Below are positions 1 to 6,211 of a DNA stretch of 9,967 bases, piece after piece. The notes beneath the pieces were generated by a model, which was not told where the DNA came from, did no database searches, and saw nothing but the letters and a program-made list of their open reading frames with translations. Numbering within the stretch: position 1 is the stretch's first letter; each line of letters opens with the position of its first letter. The stretch covers positions 1 to 9,967 of the forward strand of contig CALEFF010000047.1 in assembly GCA_937876865.1 (NCBI GenBank). The letters run 5' to 3'. This DNA comes from an uncultured Bacteroidales bacterium (GTDB lineage Bacteria; Bacteroidota; Bacteroidia; Bacteroidales; P3). Both the position numbers and the translations under genes were made by a program.

Positions 1-1
1 T

Positions 2-1048
2 GGCTTAGAAATATTTGAACAAAGCCTTTTAATACAATATATTAACGAAAAAACAAAGTCTGTAAATAAAGGCTCAAAGTCTCGTCCTAGTTTTGCAAAT
101 TTATATGCGATATATGTAATTATTGAGGACTATATAGAGCATGGATTTGATAAAAATAAGAAATACAAAAATTATGAGGGAGCTCAATTTTCTAAGTTGT
201 TCAATAGACAAAGAGAATTGCCTTTTGGAAGTAAATTACAAAATCATGCTCTTAATAATAGAATGAATGCGGAATTTCAAAAATATTTCCCAATTTCAGA
301 AATAACACCAATTTTAAGGAACTTAGAGACTAATAGATATTGGATTAATGAAAATTTATTAGTTGTTCAATCTAGGAATAAAAAGTATAATATTGCGAAA
401 GTTATTATTTCTATTATTGATGAGTATATAAAAGCAAAACAAGATTCATTTAAGCGTTTTATTGAACAATGCGAAAAATTGCAAAATATTGACAATAATG
501 ATGAAGAAGGTATTTATTATTTTATAGAAGAGATACTTGCACCAAATGTAGATGCGAGACTGTTTGAAATAGTCAGCTATGCTATTCTTAAATATTATTA
601 TAAAGGGAAGAGTATAATATGGGGATATTCCTTTGAACAATTAAATGAAGAGAGTTTAAAATTGTATAAAACAGGAAGGACTAATGCAAACGATGGCGGA
701 ATTGACTTTGTTATGCGTCCTTTGGGAAGATTCTTTCAAGTCACCGAAACACTGGACTTTAAAAAATATTTTCTTGATATTGAAAAAGTAGAGAAGTTTC
801 CTATAACTTTTGTAATTAAATCCGTAGAAGATATTGAGGTGTTAAAGCAAAAATTACGTTTAGATGCCGTTAGAATATATGTTATAGAAAATATTGTTGA
901 TAAATATATGGAGTGTATAGAAGAAATAATAAATATACCTATATTATTACGATATTTTCAAGAATTAAGAATAAATGGAATGGCATCTAATGTTCTTAAT
1001 GAGATAATTTTACAAAGTAAGATAGAGTTTAATTACGAAGAAGAATAA
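2..1048 (+). CDS. Probable type II restriction endonuclease, C-terminal part (5' end outside window)
   Basis: The reading frame is open from the first bases of the window to TAA at 1046-1048, giving 348 visible residues. The TTG at 197 is internal, so the true start lies to the left. No trans-membrane or signal segment is seen, so the protein is likely cytoplasmic. Around 677-745 it reads RTNANDGGIDFV followed by GRFFQVTE. A GGID aspartate (codon 704-706) followed by a strand carrying Q-x-T resembles the D...(E/Q)xK core of PD-(D/E)xK nucleases, with the usual lysine replaced by threonine. A glutamate in a preceding helix (LFEIVSYAIL) fits the same fold. From memory this looks like a type II restriction enzyme, but I cannot name its family or target site. 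The partner methyltransferase would be expected outside the window. The gene appears more AT-rich than the ribosomal genes, consistent with acquisition. Confidence 0.6.
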   Translation, partial: GLEIFEQSLLIQYINEKTKSVNKGSKSRPSFANLYAIYVIIEDYIEHGFDKNKKYKNYEGAQFSKLFNRQRELPFGSKLQNHALNNRMNAEFQKYFPISEITPILRNLETNRYWINENLLVVQSRNKKYNIAKVIISIIDEYIKAKQDSFKRFIEQCEKLQNIDNNDEEGIYYFIEEILAPNVDARLFEIVSYAILKYYYKGKSIIWGYSFEQLNEESLKLYKTGRTNANDGGIDFVMRPLGRFFQVTETLDFKKYFLDIEKVEKFPITFVIKSVEDIEVLKQKLRLDAVRIYVIENIVDKYMECIEEIINIPILLRYFQELRINGMASNVLNEIILQSKIEFNYEEE

Positions 1049-1057
1049 ATTATTATA

Positions 1058-1087
1058 AACACACTTGTTTTTAAAAGCAAGTGTGTT
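1058..1087. terminator. Hairpin after the restriction gene, possible bidirectional terminator
   Basis: AACACACTTG at 1058-1067 is perfectly complementary to CAAGTGTGTT at 1078-1087, and the inner TTTTT/AAAAG can pair further. It begins 9 nt after the restriction gene stop. Its right arm is the last codons of the mntP remnant read on the minus strand. There is no long U-tract directly after it on either strand, so terminator function is inferred from position and stem quality. Confidence 0.5.
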
Positions 1088-1228
1088 CTAAGAGTGTTTT
1101 TACGCCTATGCCGATTAGGATTATACCTCCTAAGAATAGTGCAAAGCGTGGTTTGATAAAGCGTACTTTTTCGCCCATTCTTACGCCTATTAGTGAGATT
1201 ACAAAGAGGGCAATGAAGATTATTGCAA
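1071..1228 (+). repeat. Left copy of 158-bp direct repeat (mntP 3' end)
   Basis: Aligned at a constant offset of 1543 bp with 2614-2771, in the same orientation and without gaps. I count 11 mismatches in 158 positions. Four of these fall in 1077-1080 and seven in 1081-1228. The pair brackets the ATPase gene and its promoter. Confidence 0.92.
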
Positions 1229-1250
1229 CTAAAATGGCAAATAGTCTCTG
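1071..1250 (-). pseudogene. mntP: 3'-terminal fragment of mntP (manganese efflux pump), broken copy
   Basis: Read on the minus strand, this segment encodes about the last 50 residues of MntP, including SLIGVRMGEKVRF and ending LLEHTCF-stop. They match the C-terminus of the intact pump encoded at 2614-3189. Homology fades after about 1228-1250. The open frame continues to 1397 only as unrelated residues that run into the 5' end of the ATPase gene. Both aspartate motifs of MntP are missing, so it cannot work as a pump. Most coding differences from the intact copy are synonymous or conservative (GGA/GGC, CCA/CCT, TTT/TTC, CTC/CTA, Val/Ile, Val/Thr). This suggests the fragment derives from a once-functional allele. 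It is probably the scar of the event that placed the ATPase gene here. Confidence 0.8.
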
Positions 1251-1268
1251 TTTTTCAAAAACTTTTTT

Positions 1269-1276
1269 TACTTTTG
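1269..1276 (+). promoter_or_regulatory. Putative promoter -7 element of the ATPase gene
   Basis: TACTTTTG matches the Bacteroidota -7 consensus TAnnTTTG. No good -33 TTG is present; CTG at 1248-1250 is the nearest, with an 18-nt spacer. Transcription would start near 1282, leaving a leader of about 36 nt. The element lies in unique sequence inside the repeat-bounded unit, so the ATPase carries its own promoter. Confidence 0.5.
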
Positions 1277-1287
1277 CTGAATAAAAA

Positions 1288-1301
1288 TGCGTATTTACGC
1301 A
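1288..1301. promoter_or_regulatory. 14-bp palindrome TGCGTATTTACGCA in the ATPase leader
   Basis: TGCGTA and TACGCA are perfect inverted arms separated by TT. The site lies between the predicted transcription start (about 1282) and the ATG at 1318. It could be an operator half-turn site or a small leader hairpin. On the minus strand it is followed by TTTTTAT, so it could also act as a weak terminator for leftward transcription. Which of these applies cannot be decided from sequence alone. Confidence 0.4.
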
Positions 1302-1317
1302 AAAAAATTGATTGGCT

Positions 1318-2571
1318 ATGGAAATAAAACGTGATTTGTATTTAAATAAACTTATTAGAAGTATGCATAATGATATGATAAAGGTTATTACAGGCATTCG
1401 CCGTTGTGGGAAATCGTATCTTATTTTTAATATTTTTTATAATTATTTAAAATCTCGTAATGTTGATGACGAACATATAATAAAGATTGATTTGGAAGAC
1501 CGCAGAAATAAGGAGCTTAGAAATCCTGATGCTTTACTTGAATATATAGATGCTCGTATTTCAAAAGAGGGAATGTATTATGTTATGCTCGATGAGGTGC
1601 AATTGGTTGATGAATTTGAAGATGTATTGAATAGTTATCTGAAAATTCCTAACGTAGATATTTATGTTACGGGAAGTAATTCTAAATTTTTATCTAATGA
1701 TGTGATTACTGAATTTCGTGGTCGTGGTGAAGAAATTAAGATTTCTCCCTTATCATTTAGTGAGTTTTTTTCTGTTTTTAATGGTACACGTGAACAAGCT
1801 TTGGAAGAGTATCTAACATTTGGTGGATTGCCCAAAGTTGCGGTTATGCAAACTAATGAGGAAAAAATAAAGTATCTTCGTTCTCTTTTTAGGAAGACTT
1901 ATCTTACCGATATATTAGAAAGATATAAAATAAAGAATGAAACTGAGTTGGAGGAGCTAATCAATATTCTTGCATCATCAATAGGTGGCCTTATAAATCC
2001 AAATAAATTGATAAATACTTTTAAATCAGTCAAAAATGTTTCCATTTCAGTTAATACTATTAGTCATTATCTTGAAATATTGCAAGATGTTTTTATGGTA
2101 GAAAAGTCTATAAGGTTTGATATTAAAGGTAAAAAGTATATTGATACTCCTGCTAAATATTATTTTGCGGATTTGGGATTGCGTAATGCTCAAATCAATT
2201 TTAGACAATATGAGGTTACTCATTTAATGGAGAACCTTATATATAATGAATTACGTATTCGTGAATTGTTGGTTGATGTTGGTGTTGTAATAATAAATAC
2301 AAAAAATGAAGAAGGTGTAAGCCAGCGTAAGCAATTAGAGGTTGATTTTGTATGTAATGAAGGAAGTAAACGTTGCTATATACAATCTGCATTACGATTG
2401 CCTACGAAAGAAAAGTATGATCAAGAATTGCGTTCTTTATTAAATATTAGAGATAATTTTCAAAAGTTTGTTATTACAGAGGATCCTATTAAACGTTATC
2501 AAAATGAAAATGGAGTAATCTTTATGAATATTTATGAATTTTTACTTGATAAAGATAGTTTAAAAGTATAA
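1318..2571 (+). CDS. AAA_14/DUF4143-type P-loop ATPase
   Basis: The start is the ATG at 1318, giving 417 residues; an in-frame TTG two codons earlier is less likely. The N-terminal half is a P-loop ATPase. It has Walker A GIRRCGKS (about residues 26-33), Walker B with LDEVQ (about 91-95), a sensor-like strand VTGSNS (about 117-122) and the signature FRGRGEEIKISPLSFSEF (about 133-150). The C-terminal half resembles DUF4143, with ENLIYNELR and LEVDFV followed by YIQSA. That is a degenerate nuclease-like core in which the usual IEVK lysine is absent. This family (AAA_14 plus DUF4143) is common and often multicopy in Bacteroidota and archaea, and its biological role is not established. The gene stands alone between copies of the mntP 3' end and converges on mntP. 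It is AT-rich and lacks a Shine-Dalgarno sequence. A defence role next to the restriction gene is possible but unsupported. Confidence 0.88.
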   Translation: MEIKRDLYLNKLIRSMHNDMIKVITGIRRCGKSYLIFNIFYNYLKSRNVDDEHIIKIDLEDRRNKELRNPDALLEYIDARISKEGMYYVMLDEVQLVDEFEDVLNSYLKIPNVDIYVTGSNSKFLSNDVITEFRGRGEEIKISPLSFSEFFSVFNGTREQALEEYLTFGGLPKVAVMQTNEEKIKYLRSLFRKTYLTDILERYKIKNETELEELINILASSIGGLINPNKLINTFKSVKNVSISVNTISHYLEILQDVFMVEKSIRFDIKGKKYIDTPAKYYFADLGLRNAQINFRQYEVTHLMENLIYNELRIRELLVDVGVVIINTKNEEGVSQRKQLEVDFVCNEGSKRCYIQSALRLPTKEKYDQELRSLLNIRDNFQKFVITEDPIKRYQNENGVIFMNIYEFLLDKDSLKV

Positions 2572-2613
2572 CATTTTAAGAAATTATCTCCATAAATATT
2601 TTCTATTCTCTTT

Positions 2614-2771
2614 TTAAAATACGGTGTGTTCTAAGAGTGTTTTTACGCCTATGCCGATTAGGATTATACCGCCTAAGAATAGTGCAAAGCGAGGTTTGAT
2701 AAAGCGTACTTTTTCGCCCATTCTTATGCCTATTAGTGAGATTGTGAATAGGGCAATGAAGATTATTGCAA
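2614..2771 (+). repeat. Right copy of 158-bp direct repeat (3' end of intact mntP)
   Basis: This is the partner of 1071-1228 at offset 1543 bp. It comprises the stop codon and last codons of the functional mntP gene. Similarity drops abruptly past 2771, where mntP continues but the left copy does not. Confidence 0.92.
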
Positions 2772-3189
2772 GGGATATTAGAATTTGAAGGAAGGTGTAT
2801 TTTAATGGAAAGCCTATTCCTACGACAAAAGCGTCCATTGAGGTTGCAAGGGCAAGGGTTAATATTACTTTTATGCTGCTTATGTCAAAGATTTTTTCTC
2901 TTAACTTGAATTGTCTGCCTTCCATTATCATTTTTATACCGATTATTGCAAGAAGAACGAAGGCTATCCAATGATCGACTTTGGACATGAAGATAAGAAA
3001 GACTTCTCCTAAAAGACTACCTAATGAAATCATTAAGACATGAAAGATTCCAAAGCAAAAGGCAAGGAGTAATGTTCTTTTTTTGCACATACATTTTTGT
3101 AATCCACAGGTGATTGATACTGTGAATGAGTCCATTGAAAGGGCTATGCCTAAAAGTATTACTTCTATTATAAATCCTATGCTAATCAT
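2614..3189 (-). CDS. mntP: Manganese efflux pump MntP (DUF204 family)
   Basis: A 191-residue inner-membrane protein with about six hydrophobic segments, full length for MntP (YebN). MntP exports Mn2+ and protects against manganese overload. The two internal half-repeats each carry the expected aspartate motif: ALSMDSF with Asp20, and ATSMDAF with Asp119. These correspond to the family's essential aspartates. The C-terminal half contains SLIGIRMGEKVRF and an amphipathic GGIILIGIGVKTLLEH end. Its ATG overlaps the ksgA stop in the 4-base ATGA arrangement (3186-3189), so it is probably translationally coupled to ksgA. No manganese riboswitch is seen, as expected for a second gene in an operon. 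Its 3' 158 bp are duplicated at 1071-1228. The ATPase gene ends 42 bp beyond its stop, in convergent orientation, with no obvious hairpin between them. Confidence 0.93.
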   Translation of the reverse strand: MISIGFIIEVILLGIALSMDSFTVSITCGLQKCMCKKRTLLLAFCFGIFHVLMISLGSLLGEVFLIFMSKVDHWIAFVLLAIIGIKMIMEGRQFKLREKIFDISSIKVILTLALATSMDAFVVGIGFPLKYTFLQILISLAIIFIALFTISLIGIRMGEKVRFIKPRFALFLGGIILIGIGVKTLLEHTVF

Positions 3190-3950
3190 TTTAATTTATT
3201 GGTTATGTTTATGAATTGTTCTACGGTTAATTGTTCTGCTCTTTTGGTTAGTAGTTCTGAGTCTATGTCTTCAAGGTTCATTCCAAGGGGTTTGAGACTT
3301 TGACGTATCATTTTTCGTCTTTGGTTAAAGGCTGTTTTTACTACTTTTACAAATAGTTGTTCGTTACAAGGGAGTTGTTGTATGTTGTTGCGTTTTAGGC
3401 GTATTACTGCTGACTTTACTTTTGGTGGTGGGTCAAATACGTGTTCGTGTACGGTGAATAGGTATTCTATTTCATAGTATGCTGATAGTAAAACGGAGAG
3501 TATGCCGTAGGTTTTGTTGCCTGAGTTTGCACATACTCTTTCTGCTACTTCTTTTTGAAACATTCCAACGAGTTGTGTGGCTTTGTCTTTGTTTTCAAAT
3601 AGCTTAAATAGTATTTGATTTGAGATGTTATAGGGAAAGTTTCCCATTATGGCAAAGGTGTTCTCGTAAATGGTGTTTAAATCCATTTTTAGAAAGTCTG
3701 CCGATATAATGTTTTCTTGTAATTGTGCGTAGTTTTTGTGTAGGTATTCTACACTTTCGGTGTCGATTTCTACGACTTTGAGGTGTTTTACTTTTGGATT
3801 TTCAATTAGGTATTTGGTTAATACGCCCATTCCTGGACCTATTTCTAATACTTCTGCTTCTTCTAATAGTGAGTAGGCAATTTTTTCTGCTATTGTTTCG
3901 TCTTTGAGAAAGTGTTGCCCAAGATATTTTTTTGCTTTTACTTTTTCCAT
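3186..3950 (-). CDS. ksgA: 16S rRNA dimethyladenosine transferase RsmA/KsgA
   Basis: This enzyme uses S-adenosylmethionine to dimethylate two adjacent adenines in the 3' terminal helix of 16S rRNA, a late check in 30S assembly. I chose the ATG at 3948-3950 (254 residues, starting MEKVKAKKYLGQHFL) because the family begins at this KKxLGQHFL block. A longer frame to 3977 would run through the terminator. Visible motifs are the SAM loop LEIGPGMGVL (about 35-44), the catalytic NFPY (about 104-107), FDPPPKVKSAVIRL (about 171-184) and AFNQRRKMIRQSL near the C-terminus. It is first in a two-gene unit with mntP. The -7 element ends 4 nt before the ATG, so the mRNA is probably leaderless or nearly so. 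Confidence 0.95.
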   Translation of the reverse strand: MEKVKAKKYLGQHFLKDETIAEKIAYSLLEEAEVLEIGPGMGVLTKYLIENPKVKHLKVVEIDTESVEYLHKNYAQLQENIISADFLKMDLNTIYENTFAIMGNFPYNISNQILFKLFENKDKATQLVGMFQKEVAERVCANSGNKTYGILSVLLSAYYEIEYLFTVHEHVFDPPPKVKSAVIRLKRNNIQQLPCNEQLFVKVVKTAFNQRRKMIRQSLKPLGMNLEDIDSELLTKRAEQLTVEQFINITNKLK

Positions 3951-3954
3951 TTTG

Positions 3955-3962
3955 CAAAAATA
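3955..3962 (-). promoter_or_regulatory. ksgA-mntP promoter -7 element, apparently leaderless
   Basis: On the minus strand this reads TATTTTTG, a full match to TAnnTTTG. Only CAAA separates it from the ksgA ATG, so the transcription start should fall on or next to the start codon. The element is fused to the T-tract of the tsf terminator. No convincing -33 TTG is seen, because that position is occupied by the terminator stem. Confidence 0.6.
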
Positions 3963-3996
3963 AAAAAAAGGAAGCACATTTAAGGCTTCCTTTTTT
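3962..3996 (-). terminator. Rho-independent terminator after tsf
   Basis: On the minus strand GGAAGC (3990-3985) pairs with GCTTCC (3975-3970) across a 9-nt loop and is followed by eight T residues (3969-3962). It lies 16 nt after the tsf stop and should end the rplM-rpsI-rpsB-tsf transcripts. The plus strand also shows the stem followed by six T residues, so it could work in both directions. Confidence 0.88.
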
Positions 3997-4011
3997 AGTA
4001 TTATTGATTTG

Positions 4012-4839
4012 TTATTCTCCTAATTCTGCTCTTTGGAAAGCAGTAATAGTCAAATCTTTGTCTATCTTTTTCAAGTGTTCTTCTACACTTACTTTTGCTT
4101 CGCGAGTGTATTCTTGACTCAATAAAGTGCTTTCTTTGAAGAATTTGTTAAGCTTTCCTTGTGCTATTTTTTCAACCATGTCTTCTGGTTTTCCTTCTTC
4201 TCTCACTTGTCCACGATAAACTTCCATTTCTCTTTCTATGATTTCAGCAGGAACTGATTCTTTGTTCAAAGCTACTGGACGTCCAGCGATTACTTGCATT
4301 GACATTTCTTTTCCTTCTTCATCATATCCTGCTTTTGAAAGTCCAACAACTGATGCCATTCTGTTACCTGGGTGAACGTATGCGTAAGTTGCAACTGCTT
4401 CAATAGGATAGTAGTGTGATAAAGTTATTTTTTCTCCTATTTTTGCTACTTGTTCTACAATCATTGTTTCAACGCTTAAACCATTTATTGTTAAAGCCAT
4501 TACTTCTTCCAATGATTTTGCTTTTGCATCAACTGCTGTTTGAAGTACTTCTCTTGTGAAGGCTACGAAATCTTCGTTTTTAGCTACGAAGTCTGTTTCG
4601 CAATTCATCATTATTACTGCTGCAAATGTTTTATCTGCGTTTACTGTTGCTAAAACTGCTCCTTCGCTTGCATCTCTGTCAGCTCTTTTTGCAGCAAGTT
4701 TTTGACCTTTTTCACGAAGATAATCTATTGCTTTATCCATATCGCCATCGCATTCAACTAAGGCTTTTTTACAGTCCATCATTCCGACTCCTGTACGTTT
4801 TCTTAGTTCATTAACGGCTGCAGCTGTTATATTTGCCAT
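4012..4839 (-). CDS. tsf: Elongation factor Ts
   Basis: EF-Ts is the cytoplasmic guanine-nucleotide exchange factor that releases GDP from EF-Tu. At 275 residues the protein has a normal length. The N-terminal UBA-like domain shows RTGVGMMDCKKAL (15-27). The core begins with TDFVAKN (82-88), whose Asp-Phe pair inserts into EF-Tu near its Mg2+ site. Later blocks include AYVHPGNRMASVVGL and the C-terminal GKLNKFFKESTLLSQ, both typical of the family. The ATG at 4837-4839 gives the standard MANITAAAVNELR start. It follows rpsB by 23 bp, the conserved rpsB-tsf pairing, and ends at a strong terminator. Confidence 0.97.
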   Translation of the reverse strand: MANITAAAVNELRKRTGVGMMDCKKALVECDGDMDKAIDYLREKGQKLAAKRADRDASEGAVLATVNADKTFAAVIMMNCETDFVAKNEDFVAFTREVLQTAVDAKAKSLEEVMALTINGLSVETMIVEQVAKIGEKITLSHYYPIEAVATYAYVHPGNRMASVVGLSKAGYDEEGKEMSMQVIAGRPVALNKESVPAEIIEREMEVYRGQVREEGKPEDMVEKIAQGKLNKFFKESTLLSQEYTREAKVSVEEHLKKIDKDLTITAFQRAELGE

Positions 4840-4862
4840 TTTTATTTACGTTTTAAGGGTTC

Positions 4863-5714
4863 TTATTTCTTTTTTACTTGTCTTCTTGGACGTCTTTCAC
4901 CGTCTTCTGCAACAGCTTTAACTTTTTTAACTTTGTTTTGAGCTTCTTCTGGTGCTACTTCATCGTCTAAAAGTTCTGTTGCTAATCTTTCTTCTGCTTC
5001 TGCTTCTTCTGCTTGACGAGTATCTTTATCCATTTTTCTTTCTTGACAACCTTCTTCTATTGCGTTACAAACGTAATCCAATATCAGTGAGATTGATTTT
5101 GAAGCATCATCGTTTGCAGGTATAGCGAAATCAACTGCATTTGGGTCGCAATTTGTATCAACCATTGCAAAAGTAGGTATATTCAAACGTTTTGCTTCTG
5201 CAACTGCAATATGTTCTTTGTTTATATCAACAATAAATAATGCAGATGGAAGACGTGTAAGATCCGCTATTGAACCTAAATTCTTTTCTAACTTAGCTTT
5301 TTCTCTTGTTATTTGCAATCTTTCTCTTTTTGAAATAGCTGTTGAATCTTTATCAGCTAATAATTTTTCCAAAGAGTTCATTTTTTTGATTGCTTTTCTA
5401 ATTGTAACAAAATTAGTAAGCATTCCGCCTGGCCAACGTTCAGTTACGAAAGGCATGTTAGTTCTTTTTACTCTTTCTGCTACTATATCTTTTGCTTGTT
5501 TTTTAGTTGCAACAAACAAAATTTTCTTTCCTGATTTTGCAATTTGCTTTAAAGCTGCTGAAGCTTCTTCAACTTTTGCTGCTGTTTTGTGTAAATCTAT
5601 AATGTGAATACCATTGCGTTCCATATAGATGTATGGAGCCATTTTTGGATTCCATTTTCTTCTTAGGTGACCAAAGTGTACACCCGCATCAAGCATTTGA
5701 TTAAAATCTATCAT
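4863..5714 (-). CDS. rpsB: 30S ribosomal protein uS2
   Basis: uS2 binds late to the 30S head-body junction and helps recruit uS1 where that protein exists. Signature segments are AGVHFGHLRRKWNPKM (10-25), NGIHIIDLHKT, FVATKKQAKDIV, FVTERWPGGMLTNF and ADLTRLPSALFIVD. The start ATG at 5712-5714 (MIDFNQMLDAGVHFGH) places the conserved core at the right distance. The protein has 283 residues. The last 60 or so form an acidic then basic tail ending RRPRRQVKKK, a low-complexity extension seen in some Bacteroidota. It is preceded by a 102-bp gap with a possible promoter and an inverted repeat, so it may be partly independent of rplM-rpsI. Confidence 0.97.
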   Translation of the reverse strand: MIDFNQMLDAGVHFGHLRRKWNPKMAPYIYMERNGIHIIDLHKTAAKVEEASAALKQIAKSGKKILFVATKKQAKDIVAERVKRTNMPFVTERWPGGMLTNFVTIRKAIKKMNSLEKLLADKDSTAISKRERLQITREKAKLEKNLGSIADLTRLPSALFIVDINKEHIAVAEAKRLNIPTFAMVDTNCDPNAVDFAIPANDDASKSISLILDYVCNAIEEGCQERKMDKDTRQAEEAEAEERLATELLDDEVAPEEAQNKVKKVKAVAEDGERRPRRQVKKK

Positions 5715-5753
5715 TTCTTTTTTCTTTTTTGTTTACATTCCTAATTTACTATC

Positions 5754-5792
5754 AATTGATAAGTAGTTGCTTTTTTACAAATCTTATCAATT
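5754..5792 (-). promoter_or_regulatory. 10-bp inverted repeat in the rpsB leader, candidate autoregulatory element
   Basis: AATTGATAAG (5754-5763) and CTTATCAATT (5783-5792) are perfect complements separated by 19 nt. The same right-hand half-site also forms a 12-bp palindrome TATCAATTGATA (5750-5761), so two alternative pairings compete. A near-promoter TAAGATTTG (one base too long for TAnnTTTG) overlaps the upstream arm, with a TTG 17 nt before it. uS2 autoregulation through its leader is known in enterobacteria; applying it here is inference. Confidence 0.4.
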
Positions 5793-5816
5793 TGGATACT
5801 AAACAATATCCATATA

Positions 5817-6206
5817 TTAACGTTTGCTGAATTGGAAACGTTTTCTTGCTTTCTTTTGACCTGGTTTTTTTCTTTCAACCATACGAGGGTCTCTCTTTAA
5901 CAAGCCTTTTGCTTTCAATGCACCTCTATCTTCTATGTTTGCTTCGCATAAAGCTCTTGCGATAGCCATACGTAAAGCTTCTGCTTGTCCAGAAATTCCA
6001 CCACCATCTAAGTTTGCTTTTACATCCCATTGGCCTTCTGCTCCGATTGTTTCGAAAGCTTGACGGCAAATGTATTGTAATGGAGCTGTTGGAAAGTATT
6101 CTTTATAATCTCTTCCGTTTACAATTATAGAACCATTGCCTTGTTTCATATAAATTCTAGCAACAGCACATTTTCTTCTACCTATAGTGTTTATTACTCC
6201 TTCCAT
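5817..6206 (-). CDS. rpsI: 30S ribosomal protein uS9
   Basis: uS9 sits in the 30S head, and its basic C-terminal tail reaches the P-site tRNA. The 129 residues cover the whole family. The start is NTIGRRKCAVARIYM, the core GGGISGQAEALRMAIARAL lies at 68-86, and the tail KPGQKKARKRFQFSKR ends in the universal Ser-Lys-Arg. The ATG at 6204-6206 comes 5 bp after the rplM stop, so the two genes form the usual rplM-rpsI operon and are likely translationally coupled. Confidence 0.98.
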   Translation of the reverse strand: MEGVINTIGRRKCAVARIYMKQGNGSIIVNGRDYKEYFPTAPLQYICRQAFETIGAEGQWDVKANLDGGGISGQAEALRMAIARALCEANIEDRGALKAKGLLKRDPRMVERKKPGQKKARKRFQFSKR

Positions 6207-6211
6207 ATCTC

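Noticed and set aside
197..199. TTG as the start of the restriction endonuclease
   Set aside because: The frame stays open to the left edge, and the residues before it (such as SRPSFANLYAIYVIIEDY) look like normal coding sequence.
1312..1317. TTG start for the ATPase two codons before the ATG
   Set aside because: The ATG at 1318 is adequate and no ribosome binding site favours the TTG.
1254..1397. Minus-strand frame extending the mntP remnant to a 108-residue protein
   Set aside because: The extra N-terminal residues are unlike MntP and run through the promoter and 5' end of the ATPase gene. It is chance extension of a broken copy.
3190..3260. Manganese riboswitch ahead of mntP
   Set aside because: mntP begins inside the ksgA stop codon, leaving no leader, and the preceding sequence is ksgA coding DNA.
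3951..3977. Longer KsgA with nine extra N-terminal residues
   Set aside because: It would include the terminator T-tract and the promoter -7 element, and the family starts near the KKYLGQHF block.
5218..5607. 129-residue plus-strand frame opposite rpsB
   Set aside because: It is fully antisense to a conserved ribosomal gene, resembles no protein I know and has no promoter; it is a shadow frame.
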